From CAYYFX01 sp964471155 (lineage in GTDB: Bacteria > ARS69), in assembly GCA_964471155.1 (NCBI GenBank), contig CAYYFX010000002.1, forward strand, positions 1-64,000: a stretch of DNA of 64,000 nt, read 5' to 3'. Of this stretch, positions 1-8,755 are shown one piece after another. Each line of letters opens with the position of its first letter. Position 1 is the stretch's first letter. The notes below the pieces were generated by a model, which was not told the origin of the DNA, did no database searches, and worked only from the letters and a program-made list of their open reading frames with translations. The translations under genes were made by a program, and so were the position numbers.

Positions 1-182
1 ACCGCGCGACCGGCAAGGTCCGGTGGACGGCGACGGTCGTCGACCTGGTCTTCGGTTCGAACTCGCAGCTCCGCGCGCTGGCCGAGGTCTATGCCAGCGG
101 GGACGCGCGCGAGAAGTTCGTCCGCGACTTCGTCGGCGCGTGGACGAAGGTGATGAACGCGGACCGGTTCGACCTGGCCTGA
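1..182 (+). CDS. katG: Catalase-peroxidase KatG, C-terminal end (5' truncated by the window edge)
   Basis: The first 59 codons, in frame from position 3 to a TGA at 180-182, encode the well-known end of catalase-peroxidase. Seen directly are the stretches TATVVDLVFGSNSQLRA, AEVYASGDAREKFVRDF and a final VMNADRFDL. In KatG this belongs to the C-terminal peroxidase-like domain, which binds no haem but supports the active site of the N-terminal domain. The enzyme removes H2O2 in the cytoplasm. Only the tail is present, so the catalytic residues lie outside the window. The assignment rests on recognising the sequence, and the match is close along the whole fragment. Confidence 0.93.
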   Translation, partial: RATGKVRWTATVVDLVFGSNSQLRALAEVYASGDAREKFVRDFVGAWTKVMNADRFDLA

Positions 183-193
183 TCCGTCCGAGC

Positions 194-233
194 GGCCCCC
201 GCGGGGAACGGGAGCGATCCCGCCCCCGCGGGG
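194..233 (+). terminator. GC-rich hairpin after katG
   Basis: Just after the katG stop, two copies of a self-complementary CCCCCGCGGGG block (196-206 and 223-233) can fold separately or pair with each other. No U-tract follows, so an intrinsic terminator is only a guess from position and stem strength. Confidence 0.35.
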
Positions 234-295
234 CGATGTCCGGTTTTCGGTGCCCGCCGCGTTTCCCGGGTGGACCCCACACCCGAGGTGAACCG

Positions 296-1924
296 ATGCG
301 CGGCCCCGCCCTCCTGCGAGCCCTCGCCCTCCTGACCGTCCTGCTCCCCGCGGCCCCGGCGGGCGCCGCCTGGACCTACGACGTCGCCACGGACGTGGGG
401 GTCTGCAACGCCCCCGGCGGCCAGGACTACTCCTCCGCCGCTCCGGACGGCACGGGCGGCGTGATCGTGGCCTGGGAGGACAGCCGCCCGGGCGCCGTGG
501 GCATGTACGCGCAGCGGCTCGACGCGAACGGCGTCCCGCTCTGGGCGGCGAACGGCGTGCGGATCTCCTCGGTGGCGGGCCTCTGGTCGGATGCCGCGCC
601 GGACGGTGCGGGCGGCGCCTTCGTGTCCTGGATCCACGGCGGACTCGTGCGGGTGCAACGCCTGGACGCGAACGGCGTGCCGCAGTGGCTGGCCGACGGC
701 GCTCCCGCGAACGCGATCCCCGGCGACCAGCGCGTCACGAGCGTCGTGGCGGACGGATCCGGCGGCGCGTTCGTGGTGTGGCAGGACTTCCGCTCCGGGT
801 GGACCTACCACGTGTACGCACAGCACTACGACGCCGCGGGAAACCGCCTCTGGGGCAACGGCGCCCTCGCGTCCGCGGGGTCCGACTGGAGCATCGTCCC
901 GCAGGCGGACCTCACGCCCGCCGGCGACCTGCTGGTGGCGTTCCACACCGGCAACCTGGAGGCGAGCTGCCTCTCGGCGGTGAGCGGCTCGAGCGTGTGG
1001 CCGTTGAACGCCGTAGTGGCCGCCGACACGGTCGGCACGAGCGCCCACTGGAAGATGGTCTCGGACGGGGCCGGCGGCGTGACGCTGGCGTACCTGAAGA
1101 ACGGCGACCGCGTGTACGCCGGCCGCATCGACTCCACGGGGACGCGCGCATGGCCGACCGATGTGCCCGTCGGGACGCTGGCGAGCGCCTTCCCCATCGA
1201 GATTCTCGAGAGCCCCCTGCACGGCGCGTACGTGTGCTGGCGCGACACGCGCAACGGGCTGAGCGGCTCGGTCGCGGTCCAGCACCTGGACGGAACGGGA
1301 AGCCCGGTGTGGCCGGCGAACGGCGTGGTCGTGTCGGGCGCCTGGGCCGCGTACACCGGGCACGGCTTCTGCAGCGATGGCGCCGGCGGACTGATCGTCC
1401 AGTGGCCCGGCGCCGCCGGCCTGCGTGCACAACGTGTGGACGCCGCGGGCGCGCTCCTGTGGCCGTCTGGCGGCGTGCTTGTCGTGGGCGCCCAGGGAAC
1501 GTCGGTGCGCACGCGGGTGATCGCCGACGGCGACGGCGGCGCCATCGCGGCCTACACGTGGTTCCCGAACCTCGGCAACGGCGACATCCGCGCCGAGCGG
1601 GTGAGCGGGAACGGGAACCCCGGCGGCCCGACGTCCGCGCCGCTCCCCGCGGCGGCGGCGGGCGCGACCGCGGTCGCCTACCCGAATCCCTTCCGGAACA
1701 CGACCCTCGTGGAGCTCGCGCGGACATCGGGGCGCGCGGGCGGCGTGGAGATCCTGGACGTGGCCGGTCGCCGCGTCCGCACGCTTGCCGCGGAGGGTAT
1801 CGCCGGTCGCCTCACCGCCAGGTGGGACGGCCGCGATGCCACGGGCCGGCGCGTCCCGGCCGGCGTGTACTTCGTGCGGGACACGGCGGGCGGCGCGACC
1901 GTGCGACTGGTCCGGCTGCGGTAA
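296..1924 (+). CDS. Secreted repeat protein with FlgD-like C-terminal sorting tail
   Basis: 542 residues from ATG 296, chosen because a GAGGTG ribosome site lies just upstream and a clear signal peptide follows (LLRALALLTVLLPAAPAGA, then AWTYD). The body repeats a unit of the type DGxGGxxVxWxDxR followed by YAQRLDANGxPxWxANGV about every 55-60 residues. This looks like a beta-propeller or sialidase-like blade repeat. From about residue 455 it ends in PNPFRNTTLVEL, a GRRVRTL strand and a GVYFVR strand, the FlgD Ig-like/type-A-tail pattern of exported FCB-group proteins. It is probably an exported surface protein. No catalytic motif is visible and the ligand is unknown. It stands alone, with the stop 137 bp from the convergent permease gene. 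Confidence 0.85.
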   Translation: MRGPALLRALALLTVLLPAAPAGAAWTYDVATDVGVCNAPGGQDYSSAAPDGTGGVIVAWEDSRPGAVGMYAQRLDANGVPLWAANGVRISSVAGLWSDAAPDGAGGAFVSWIHGGLVRVQRLDANGVPQWLADGAPANAIPGDQRVTSVVADGSGGAFVVWQDFRSGWTYHVYAQHYDAAGNRLWGNGALASAGSDWSIVPQADLTPAGDLLVAFHTGNLEASCLSAVSGSSVWPLNAVVAADTVGTSAHWKMVSDGAGGVTLAYLKNGDRVYAGRIDSTGTRAWPTDVPVGTLASAFPIEILESPLHGAYVCWRDTRNGLSGSVAVQHLDGTGSPVWPANGVVVSGAWAAYTGHGFCSDGAGGLIVQWPGAAGLRAQRVDAAGALLWPSGGVLVVGAQGTSVRTRVIADGDGGAIAAYTWFPNLGNGDIRAERVSGNGNPGGPTSAPLPAAAAGATAVAYPNPFRNTTLVELARTSGRAGGVEILDVAGRRVRTLAAEGIAGRLTARWDGRDATGRRVPAGVYFVRDTAGGATVRLVRLR

Positions 1925-1951
1925 GGGCGAAGCCGGCGCGACGCCGTCGGG

Positions 1952-2056
1952 TCACTCGTCCAGCCGGTCGTCCGCGCGGAACGTCCCGGTCACGTTCACC
2001 TCGGCGCCGCCGGACGACTTCGCGGGGAACGCGAGCGAAAGGCGCGTCCGGTGGCG
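1952..2056 (-). pseudogene. Possible 3' remnant of a decayed gene
   Basis: Downstream of the permease stop, the minus strand reads a protein-like stretch of about 33 residues (RTRLSLAFPAKSSGG, then AEVNVTGTFRADDRLDE) ending at TGA 1952-1954. It has the alternating pattern of a terminal beta strand and no start codon of its own. It may be the end of a lost gene. In GC-rich DNA long open frames are common, so chance is a real alternative. The family is not recognised. Confidence 0.25.
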
Positions 2057-2061
2057 GCCCG

Positions 2062-3618
2062 CTACTCCCCTGCGGAGGGGGTCGTCACCCAGCGCGCCGC
2101 GAAGAACGCCGCGCCCATCGCCAGGTAGCCGATCACCCATGGCCACGCCGGCACGAGCGCGCCCGCGGTGTCCGCCGCGGTCCACCGGTACGAGTGCAGG
2201 AGTCCCACGGCGGACAGGCCCGCGCCCACGGCGCACCAGGCCGCGGCCCGGCCGAAGCGCCGCTCGATCACGCACGTGGTGGCGGCGGAGAGGACCATCG
2301 CGCTGAGGATGAACCCCTGCTCCAGCGCGAAGGCGCCGTGGATCCACGTGTCGGAGCCGAGGAACGCGTCGATCAGGCTCGCGTCGAACGCCGGGCCGCC
2401 GGGGGCGCCGTGTCCCGCGGCGCGGAGCCCGTTCTTCGCGAGCATCGCGCCCCACGCGGCCACGCCGGGCAGGATCCCCACGACCACGGCCGGCGCGTGC
2501 GCGCGCGGCACGGCCTGGAACGCCTGCGCGCAGATCACGATCCCGATCCACAGCACGATGGCCATGCCGGCGTCCACGGGCACGGCCCACGAGATGTGCG
2601 CGAGCGTCCCCGTCAGGCAGACGACCGTGACGAACACCCCGTTCAGCGTGGAGTACCCGGCGCGCGCGCCGAGCGCCTTCCAGCCGGGGTGCCCGATGTA
2701 GATCGTCGTGGGGAACGGCGAGCCGAAGACCGCCGCGGCGAACGACCCGATCCCGTTCACGAGGAGCGAGGGTCGCGTGGCGTAGGAGTCGCCGGCCGCC
2801 TCCGCGGACTCGATGTTCTGCAGGGAGCCGGCCACGTTGAACAGGCCCATCGGCACGATGACCGACAGGTACGGCAGGAGCAGCCCGGCGGAGAGGGCCG
2901 CCACGAGGTCGCCGAGCACCGGCACGGGCAGGTGCAGCGCCGCCCGCCCGGGCATCTCCCCCACCGGCGCGATCCCGGTGAGCCATGCGAGTCCCGTGCC
3001 GAGGGCCACGGCCACCAGCCCGCCCGGCAGGCCGCCTTTGAAGCGCACGCGTCCGAAGTACGTGAGCAGGATGATCCCCAGCACGGTGAGCCCCACGACC
3101 GGCCGCGCGAACGTGCGGAACAGGAACCCGAGCGAGATGAACGTGAGCGCGATCCCGGCGAGCGTGGCCAGCAGCGCGGCCCGCGGCGTGGCGCGGCGCA
3201 CGCGCTCGGCCACGAAGGCGCCCCCGGTCTCGATCACCGCGGATCCGAGGCACGCGAGGATCCCGGCCTGCCAAGCCACGCGCGCCGGGTCGGGATGCCC
3301 CGCGGCCTCCGCCGCCAGCTTCGCCGGCAGCATCACCAGGAAGACGTGCCCGAACAGCGACACCGTGTTGATGCCGTACGGGAGCGCGCACACGTCGTCG
3401 CGTCCGGTCGCCTTCGCCAGGTTGAGCGCCTGCCGCGCGTACCAGAGGTTCCCCACCAGCAGGGACACCGCCGCGGCCGGCAGCACCCGCCCGTAGAGCA
3501 GCTCCGCCGGGAAGCCGAGGACGAACCGGCACAGCGTGTCGATCAGCAGGAGCTGGATCAGGTTGTCGAGCGCGAGACCGAAGAAGCCGTCGATGTCGCC
3601 GCGGACGAAGGGGCGCAT
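2062..3618 (-). CDS. NCS2-like (xanthine/uracil-type) membrane permease
   Basis: 518 residues from ATG 3618. A GTG two codons upstream is more likely part of the GAGGTG ribosome site, so the ATG is preferred. The protein has about 12 hydrophobic segments. An early DVCALPYGINTVSLFGH stretch matches the conserved substrate region of the nucleobase:cation symporter-2 superfamily. Later features include TRPSLLVNGIGSF and SPFPTTIYIGHPGW, which fits the inverted-repeat transmembrane core. It should act in the inner membrane as a solute:cation symporter. Substrate is not readable from sequence, and related AzgA-like and uncharacterised permeases differ in specificity. It is the last gene of a loose minus-strand series (CHAT protein, DUF4386, LamG, permease) with gaps too large to assume one operon. 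Confidence 0.75.
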   Translation of the reverse strand: MRPFVRGDIDGFFGLALDNLIQLLLIDTLCRFVLGFPAELLYGRVLPAAAVSLLVGNLWYARQALNLAKATGRDDVCALPYGINTVSLFGHVFLVMLPAKLAAEAAGHPDPARVAWQAGILACLGSAVIETGGAFVAERVRRATPRAALLATLAGIALTFISLGFLFRTFARPVVGLTVLGIILLTYFGRVRFKGGLPGGLVAVALGTGLAWLTGIAPVGEMPGRAALHLPVPVLGDLVAALSAGLLLPYLSVIVPMGLFNVAGSLQNIESAEAAGDSYATRPSLLVNGIGSFAAAVFGSPFPTTIYIGHPGWKALGARAGYSTLNGVFVTVVCLTGTLAHISWAVPVDAGMAIVLWIGIVICAQAFQAVPRAHAPAVVVGILPGVAAWGAMLAKNGLRAAGHGAPGGPAFDASLIDAFLGSDTWIHGAFALEQGFILSAMVLSAATTCVIERRFGRAAAWCAVGAGLSAVGLLHSYRWTAADTAGALVPAWPWVIGYLAMGAAFFAARWVTTPSAGE

Positions 3619-3690
3619 GGACACCTCGCGGTCGGAGCGGGCGAGCGCGGGTCATCATAGGGCAGCGCGCCCGCCCGTCCAGTCCCCTGA

Positions 3691-4533
3691 CTAGCGGTAT
3701 CGGCTCTTGACCCCTCCCCAGGGCGCGAGTTCCACCTCCGGCGCGGACGACGGCGGGTAGAGCAGGGGTGCGGTCGAGGTGACGCGCTCCGGATCCGATG
3801 TCTCCACCGTCGCGTCCGCTCCGAGCGTGCCGTCATGGGCGAGTCCGGAGGAGTCCAGGATCCGCGGATCGCCGGGTTCCTCGTCGAAGTGCCAGCATCC
3901 CACGAGCCCCGGGAGCGGATCGTCCGTGGCCAGATTCATCAGCATCGCGATCTCGTCCCCGGACCGGGCGTAGTTCCAGATCCGGATCTCGTCCAGGTAA
4001 CCGTCGAACTGGTCGCCGCACCCGTCGGAGCCCCCGAACAGCAGATCCGCGGCGTTCTCCCCCTTGAACACGCAGGCGCCCTGCTGCGAGACCAGGGTGC
4101 CGTTCACGTACAGGCGCACGGAAGCTCCGTCGAACGTGGCTGCCACGTGGGTCCACACGTCGACCGGAGGCACGGCGGTCGGGCCGGTGCCGGCGCCGCA
4201 ATCGACGGTTCCGAGGCCGAAGCCGCTGGCGTCCCGGGCACACTGGTAGTTGAGGTCCGAGTTGTTCCAGCAGCTCGCCCGCTTCCCGAGCACGTGCCAG
4301 ACGGGCGGATCCGAAGTCGGCATCATCCACAGCTCGATCGTTGCCGTGGCCTCCGCGTTGAAGCTGAGCGCGCTCGCGTGCGGAACGCGCGTGTAATCCC
4401 CCTCGTCACGATGGAACCGGAGCGCCCCTTCCTTGCCCGCACGCGCCACGGGTGCTCCGACGAACGACGCAAGCAGGAGCGCGGAAGACGCCGCGCGCGC
4501 CCATCTTGCCTTGCCATGAACCGCTGGTGACAT
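3691..4533 (-). CDS. Secreted LamG/concanavalin-like domain protein with WGGVKSRYR tail
   Basis: 280 residues from ATG 4533, with GGAGG about 6 nt upstream. A signal peptide (SSALLLASFVGAPVARA) is followed by one LamG/concanavalin-A-like jelly roll. Typical strands are ALSFNAEATATIELWM, WTHVAATFDGASVRLYVNG and FDGYLDEIRIWNYARSGDEI, then GCWHFDEEPGD. Six or more cysteines suggest disulfides in an exported protein. LamG domains bind glycans or proteins at the surface, and no catalytic site is apparent. The tail after about residue 245 is proline-rich and ends in APWGGVKSRYR, close to the ending of the protein at 11321-12013. It lacks the FlgD-like tail of other exported proteins here. Confidence 0.85.
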   Translation of the reverse strand: MSPAVHGKARWARAASSALLLASFVGAPVARAGKEGALRFHRDEGDYTRVPHASALSFNAEATATIELWMMPTSDPPVWHVLGKRASCWNNSDLNYQCARDASGFGLGTVDCGAGTGPTAVPPVDVWTHVAATFDGASVRLYVNGTLVSQQGACVFKGENAADLLFGGSDGCGDQFDGYLDEIRIWNYARSGDEIAMLMNLATDDPLPGLVGCWHFDEEPGDPRILDSSGLAHDGTLGADATVETSDPERVTSTAPLLYPPSSAPEVELAPWGGVKSRYR

Positions 4534-4564
4534 TCCGGTCCTCCGATTCGATCGGGGCGACGCG

Positions 4565-4594
4565 ACTATGCACCTTCGACGGACGGCGAGGCAA
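4565..4594 (-). promoter_or_regulatory. Possible sigma-70-type promoter of the LamG gene
   Basis: On the minus strand TTGCCT (4594-4589) and CATAGT (4570-4565) are 18 nt apart and lie 32-61 nt upstream of the start codon at 4533. Each hexamer matches consensus at 4 of 6 positions. Support is sequence similarity only. Confidence 0.4.
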
Positions 4595-4650
4595 CGGTTC
4601 GCCGGAGTCCATCCCGGGGACGTCCGATGCCGCGTCCAGTCCCGAAGCGG

Positions 4651-5352
4651 TCAGGCGACCCCGGCCGCGGCGGGCCCGCGCCGGGTGCCGAGGACGAGCA
4701 GCCACACCATCAGCGCCATCTCCCCGAACAGCAGCGGCGTGGCGATCGTGCGCACCGTGCCCGCGTGCTCCGCCAGGAAGAGGCCCGTCGCGCTCATCGC
4801 CACGTACGCGATTCCGTTCGCGAAGAGCCAGATGCCGAGGATGCGCGGGATGAACCCCGATCGGATCGCCAGGAGGGCCAGGGGGATCAGCCACAGTCCC
4901 CAGTACACCTGCGAGACCAGCACCCCCTTGCCGTCGGCGTCCATCAGGAGCAGCACCAGGCCGTCCCGCTGCGCCCCCTCGAAGCCGGCCAGGATCCCGC
5001 CGCCGCGGGCCAGGGACAGCGTGGACACCTGGATGGCCGTGCCGAGGATGCCGAGCGGGATCTGGGCGAGGATGAGCACGACCATGACGACCGCGAGCTG
5101 CCGGTCCACGTCCTTGAACAGGCGGTACAGCGCGAGCACCGACAGGATGAAGAAGACCTGCGAGACGATCCCGGCCGCGATGCCGATCCGGAAGAGGGTC
5201 TCGTGGGCGAGGACGTTCCCGACGGTGGCGGGGGCGTCCCCGGGAACCAGGATCCGGCCGGGAACGTACAGGAGCACGAAGGGGCCGAGCAGGACGACGA
5301 CGAGGTACAGCAGTCCGGCGACGCGCGCGTTCTCCCGCAACCGATCGGACAT
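4651..5352 (-). CDS. DUF4386-family integral membrane protein
   Basis: 233 residues from ATG 5352, chosen for the GGGAGGAG ribosome site directly upstream; the longer in-frame extension begins with low-complexity Arg-rich sequence. Six hydrophobic segments are visible, starting with RVAGLLYLVVVLLGPFVLLYVPGRILVPGD. The spacing and motifs (NARVAGLLYL, then LYRLFKDVDRQLA, GLWLIPLALLAIRSGFIPRILG) match the DUF4386 family. Members are inner-membrane proteins of unknown function, sometimes near regulators. Start and end fit the usual family length (about 220-240 residues). Nothing in the context gives it a role, and the CHAT gene upstream ends 88 bp away. Confidence 0.8.
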   Translation of the reverse strand: MSDRLRENARVAGLLYLVVVLLGPFVLLYVPGRILVPGDAPATVGNVLAHETLFRIGIAAGIVSQVFFILSVLALYRLFKDVDRQLAVVMVVLILAQIPLGILGTAIQVSTLSLARGGGILAGFEGAQRDGLVLLLMDADGKGVLVSQVYWGLWLIPLALLAIRSGFIPRILGIWLFANGIAYVAMSATGLFLAEHAGTVRTIATPLLFGEMALMVWLLVLGTRRGPAAAGVA

Positions 5353-5440
5353 GGGCTCCTCCCGGGGAGGCCGGCGTGCCGCCATCCGCGCCGGCCGGGT
5401 CACGTGACCGACGTCCTACGGCCCGGGAACGCCGGGGGTT

Positions 5441-8400
5441 TCAGTCCCCGGATGCGGTGAACGACGCCCAGGCGAAGGGGTGCGTCGTGCGCCCGTCCGC
5501 CCGGCGGGCCGCCAGCACCGCACGACACGCGTCCTGCAGGGCGGCGCCGCCGCTCCGCGCGCCGCGCCCGCGGGCGCGGTACAGCGCACGCATCCACTCG
5601 CGCGCGGAGTCGTCCTCGAGCTCCCAGCGGCTCGCGATCACCGTCCGCGCGCCGGCGAGATGCAGGGCGCGCGTCATCCCGAGCGCGCCCTCGCGACTCC
5701 ACGACTCCAGCGACCCCGAGTGACACGCGGAGAGCACCGCCCAGTCCACGGACCGCAGGTCCAGCGTCACGACCTCCTCCGCGGTCAGCATGCCGTCGTC
5801 CTCGCCGCGGGCCGCCTGCGCGTGGTTCGCTCCCGCGAGCGCGAGCCACACGCGCCTCCCGAGCCACGGGGATCCCGCGCCCTCGAGGCCGCCGACCTGC
5901 GCCCAGCGCGAGCGCGCCGGCGCCGGCGTGGACGCGACCGGCGCGATCCCGCCCACGGCGCGCCGGCCGGGCGCGGATGCGGTGGCGCAGGTGTCCGCCA
6001 GGACGACCCCGTGCGTGGCCAGGTGCAAGACCGTGCACCCGGGAGCCTCGCGCTTGAAGCGCGCCTCGTCCGCGTCGCTCCCGATCCGCACCCTCGCGTT
6101 CCTCGAGACCAGCTTCGCCACCTCCCGCGCCTCCAGCCCGGCCGACGGCAGGGGCCCCAGCCGTGGGAACGGCGTGCACGGCGACACCGCGCCGCGGAGG
6201 GTCACGGCGGCCCCGTCCCGCGGCGCCCGATCGAAGTCCGGATTGCCGACGGCGAGCAGGATGTCGTCCCGGCGGGACGGCTCCGCGCGCAGGAGATCCC
6301 GCTCCGCGCCGAGCACGCGAAGCCGCGGACCGGCCTCCGCCAGGTACGCGGAGTCGCCGAGCGGAAGCGCGAGCCACGGCACGTCCCCGAGCACCGCGTC
6401 CACGACGTACACCGCGTCCGCCCCGTCCGTCCACGGCGCGAGCGGATCCCACCGCGCCGCACGGACGGCCTCCCCGGCGCGCCGGCACGCCGCCTCCGCT
6501 TCCGCCGCGCCCGCCGCACTCGCTCCCGGCGGGGTCGACAGCAGCATCCGCCATCGATCCAGCCGCGCTCGCACGTCGCCGGCCGCGCCGAGATCCACGA
6601 TGGCCACCTCGCCGCCCCCACGCACGGCGAACGCCGCGATCGTCTCGGGATCGTCGGGGCCGAGGGTGGCGACCGCGAAGGCGACCAGCGCGTCGCCCCG
6701 ACCGAGCCGCGCCGTGATCCCGGCAAGCCCCGGCGCCGTCGCGCCCGGCGCGATGCCGTGGCGCGCCGCCCGCTTCCGGTACGTGGCCTCGGCGCGCTCC
6801 GCCTTCGTGCGCGCCGCCTCGAGCGTCGCGTCGTCCCCGCCGTCGCCCCGCGCCTGATCCACGATGGCCCGCCCGTACTCGCGTTCCGCCGCCACCCAGT
6901 CGTCGTGGGCGCGAAGCACGTCGGGATCGCTCGTGCGCGGCGCACGGTGCAGCTCGAGCGCGTCGCCCCACCAGCCGCGCCACCGCTGCGCGCGATCCCA
7001 CGCCGTGGCGGGGTCCGCCGGAGCGCCGCCCAGCGCCAGCCGCACGAGGACCGGCAGCGCATCGCTCCACTCGCCGGAGAGCGCGAGCGCATTCCGGTCC
7101 GAGAGCCGGCTCACGTTCGCGAGGACCAGGCGGTGCGCCGCGGCATCGCTGGCCAGCGCGGTGTCCCATGCCTCCCGGGTCCGGCCGATCCGGGCGAAGG
7201 CCCGCGCCTGCTCCGCCCGCGTCAACACGGCGAACTGGGATCGCTCCAGGCCGCGGCGCGCGAGGACGGCGGCGGTCGAGTCGATCGCCGCCGGGATCGC
7301 GTCGCGGTCCCCGAGCGCGCCGAGCACCGCGAGCCGCTCCGTGTGGAGCTCCAGGAGCATCGCGGGGTCGCCCTCCTCGAAGGGGCGCGCGAGGTCCAGC
7401 GCCTCCTCGTGGAGCTTCCGCGCCGCTTCGAGATCCCCCTCCACGCACGCGACGCGCGCGAGCCAGCGCAGGGTCCACGCGATCGCCGCTTCGTGGTGGC
7501 CGGGATGCGCGCGCAGCGCCGCGAGCGAGGACTCGAGGTGCGTCCGCGCCGCCGCCTCGTCCCCGCCGGCCAGGCACGCGACCCCCAGATTCGTGCGAGC
7601 CTGCTCGGTGACCGCGTGCCCCGCGCCGTAGCGGGACTCGAGTCCCGGCACGGTGGGCTCCAGCCACCGCCGCGCCGCCGACGGATCGCCGAACTCGATC
7701 AACCGGCCGCCCAGGTTCGCGCGGGAGATGAGCGTGCCGGGCGCGTCCGCGCCGAGTCCGCGCATCTTCACGTCCACGGAACGCTCCAGCCACTCCAGCG
7801 AAGCGGCGAGGTTGCCGGCGAACTTCTCGAGCTGGCTGAGGCCGTCGTAGATCGCGCCGAGCTCGGCGCCGTCGCCGTACAGCGCGCGGAACGCCGGCAG
7901 CGCCGCCTCGTAGTGGCGACGCGACTCGTCGTGCTCCTGCAACAGGGCCAGCGCGCCGGCCAGCTCCACCCGGATGCGCGCGGCGAGCGCGTCGTCGGCC
8001 CCGCGCGGGCGGTACCGCGCCAGCGCCTCGTCGAGCGCGCGCCGGGCCTCCGCGGCGTGCGTGGCGCGACGGTGGATCCCGCCGAGACGCCAGAGCGCGT
8101 CCGCCACGAGGGAGTCCGTGTCCGCGCGGACGGTCCGCCGGAGGGCCACCCCCTGTTCCAGATGGGCCACGGCGTCGGGGACGCGCTCGGCCAGCCCGAG
8201 GATCTGCCCGAGCAGGACCTCCGCGTCGGCGATGGCCGCGGTGTCCGGAGGCGACGCGGCGCGGCGGAGCTCGAGCAGCCGCGCGGCCCAGACGACGCCC
8301 TGCTCGTCGTCCACCTGACGTCGCTGCAGGCGTCCGCCCGCCAGTGCGGCGAGGGCGCGATCCATCGCCGCCGGGTCCGGAGGCGACGCCCCGGTGGCGC

Positions 8401-8569
8401 GGTCCAGGACCGCGACGGCCAGGCTCTCCGCCGCGGCCCACGCGTTCGCGCGCGCCGAGTCCGCCGCCGCGGCGAGATCCGCGTCGTTCCGGGCGTCGGC
8501 GCGACCGGTGCCGGCCGCGCAGGCCGACACCAGCACGGCGAGGAGGATGCGGGACAGGACGGTAGGCAT
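5441..8569 (-). CDS. TPR-CHAT (caspase-like) putative lipoprotein
   Basis: 1042 residues from ATG 8569. The start gives a short signal with a lipobox (VSAC, Cys17), so a lipid-anchored envelope protein is likely, although no ribosome site is obvious. Residues of about 60-560 form TPR-like helical pairs (for example ARRALDEALARY and AARKLHEEALDLARPF). The C-terminal third is a CHAT domain, the caspase-HetF-associated fold, with the His of LHLATHG (His853) and the Cys of LSACHSG (Cys949) intact, followed by GMTRALHLAGARTVIASRW. CHAT proteins are clan CD cysteine peptidases, and TPR-CHAT forms are usually activated by partner binding. No CRISPR or gasdermin-like gene is nearby. Divergent from the secreted gene at 8756, with 186 bp between. 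Confidence 0.88.
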   Translation of the reverse strand: MPTVLSRILLAVLVSACAAGTGRADARNDADLAAAADSARANAWAAAESLAVAVLDRATGASPPDPAAMDRALAALAGGRLQRRQVDDEQGVVWAARLLELRRAASPPDTAAIADAEVLLGQILGLAERVPDAVAHLEQGVALRRTVRADTDSLVADALWRLGGIHRRATHAAEARRALDEALARYRPRGADDALAARIRVELAGALALLQEHDESRRHYEAALPAFRALYGDGAELGAIYDGLSQLEKFAGNLAASLEWLERSVDVKMRGLGADAPGTLISRANLGGRLIEFGDPSAARRWLEPTVPGLESRYGAGHAVTEQARTNLGVACLAGGDEAAARTHLESSLAALRAHPGHHEAAIAWTLRWLARVACVEGDLEAARKLHEEALDLARPFEEGDPAMLLELHTERLAVLGALGDRDAIPAAIDSTAAVLARRGLERSQFAVLTRAEQARAFARIGRTREAWDTALASDAAAHRLVLANVSRLSDRNALALSGEWSDALPVLVRLALGGAPADPATAWDRAQRWRGWWGDALELHRAPRTSDPDVLRAHDDWVAAEREYGRAIVDQARGDGGDDATLEAARTKAERAEATYRKRAARHGIAPGATAPGLAGITARLGRGDALVAFAVATLGPDDPETIAAFAVRGGGEVAIVDLGAAGDVRARLDRWRMLLSTPPGASAAGAAEAEAACRRAGEAVRAARWDPLAPWTDGADAVYVVDAVLGDVPWLALPLGDSAYLAEAGPRLRVLGAERDLLRAEPSRRDDILLAVGNPDFDRAPRDGAAVTLRGAVSPCTPFPRLGPLPSAGLEAREVAKLVSRNARVRIGSDADEARFKREAPGCTVLHLATHGVVLADTCATASAPGRRAVGGIAPVASTPAPARSRWAQVGGLEGAGSPWLGRRVWLALAGANHAQAARGEDDGMLTAEEVVTLDLRSVDWAVLSACHSGSLESWSREGALGMTRALHLAGARTVIASRWELEDDSAREWMRALYRARGRGARSGGAALQDACRAVLAARRADGRTTHPFAWASFTASGD

Positions 8570-8755
8570 GACGGGCGCGGAGTCTACCACGCGGGGTCCG
8601 CGGCGACGCCCCGGGAGGTCGGACTCCGGATCCGCGCCGCACCGACGCGGAGCATGCCGGGTTCGCGGGCTCGTGTCATGCCGGGCTCGGATCCGGCGCA
8701 TGGCTCCTCGGAGGGGCGCCACGCCCCGTCCCGACCCATGCCAAGGAGTCCCCCG

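Noticed and set aside
196..233. Repeated CCCCCGCGGGG blocks as a possible CRISPR or recombination site
   Set aside because: Only two self-complementary copies, no spacers; better read as hairpin sequence after katG.
5441..8569. CRISPR-linked TPR-CHAT (type III-E style) system
   Set aside because: No repeats, Cas-type gene or gRAMP-like protein is present in the window.
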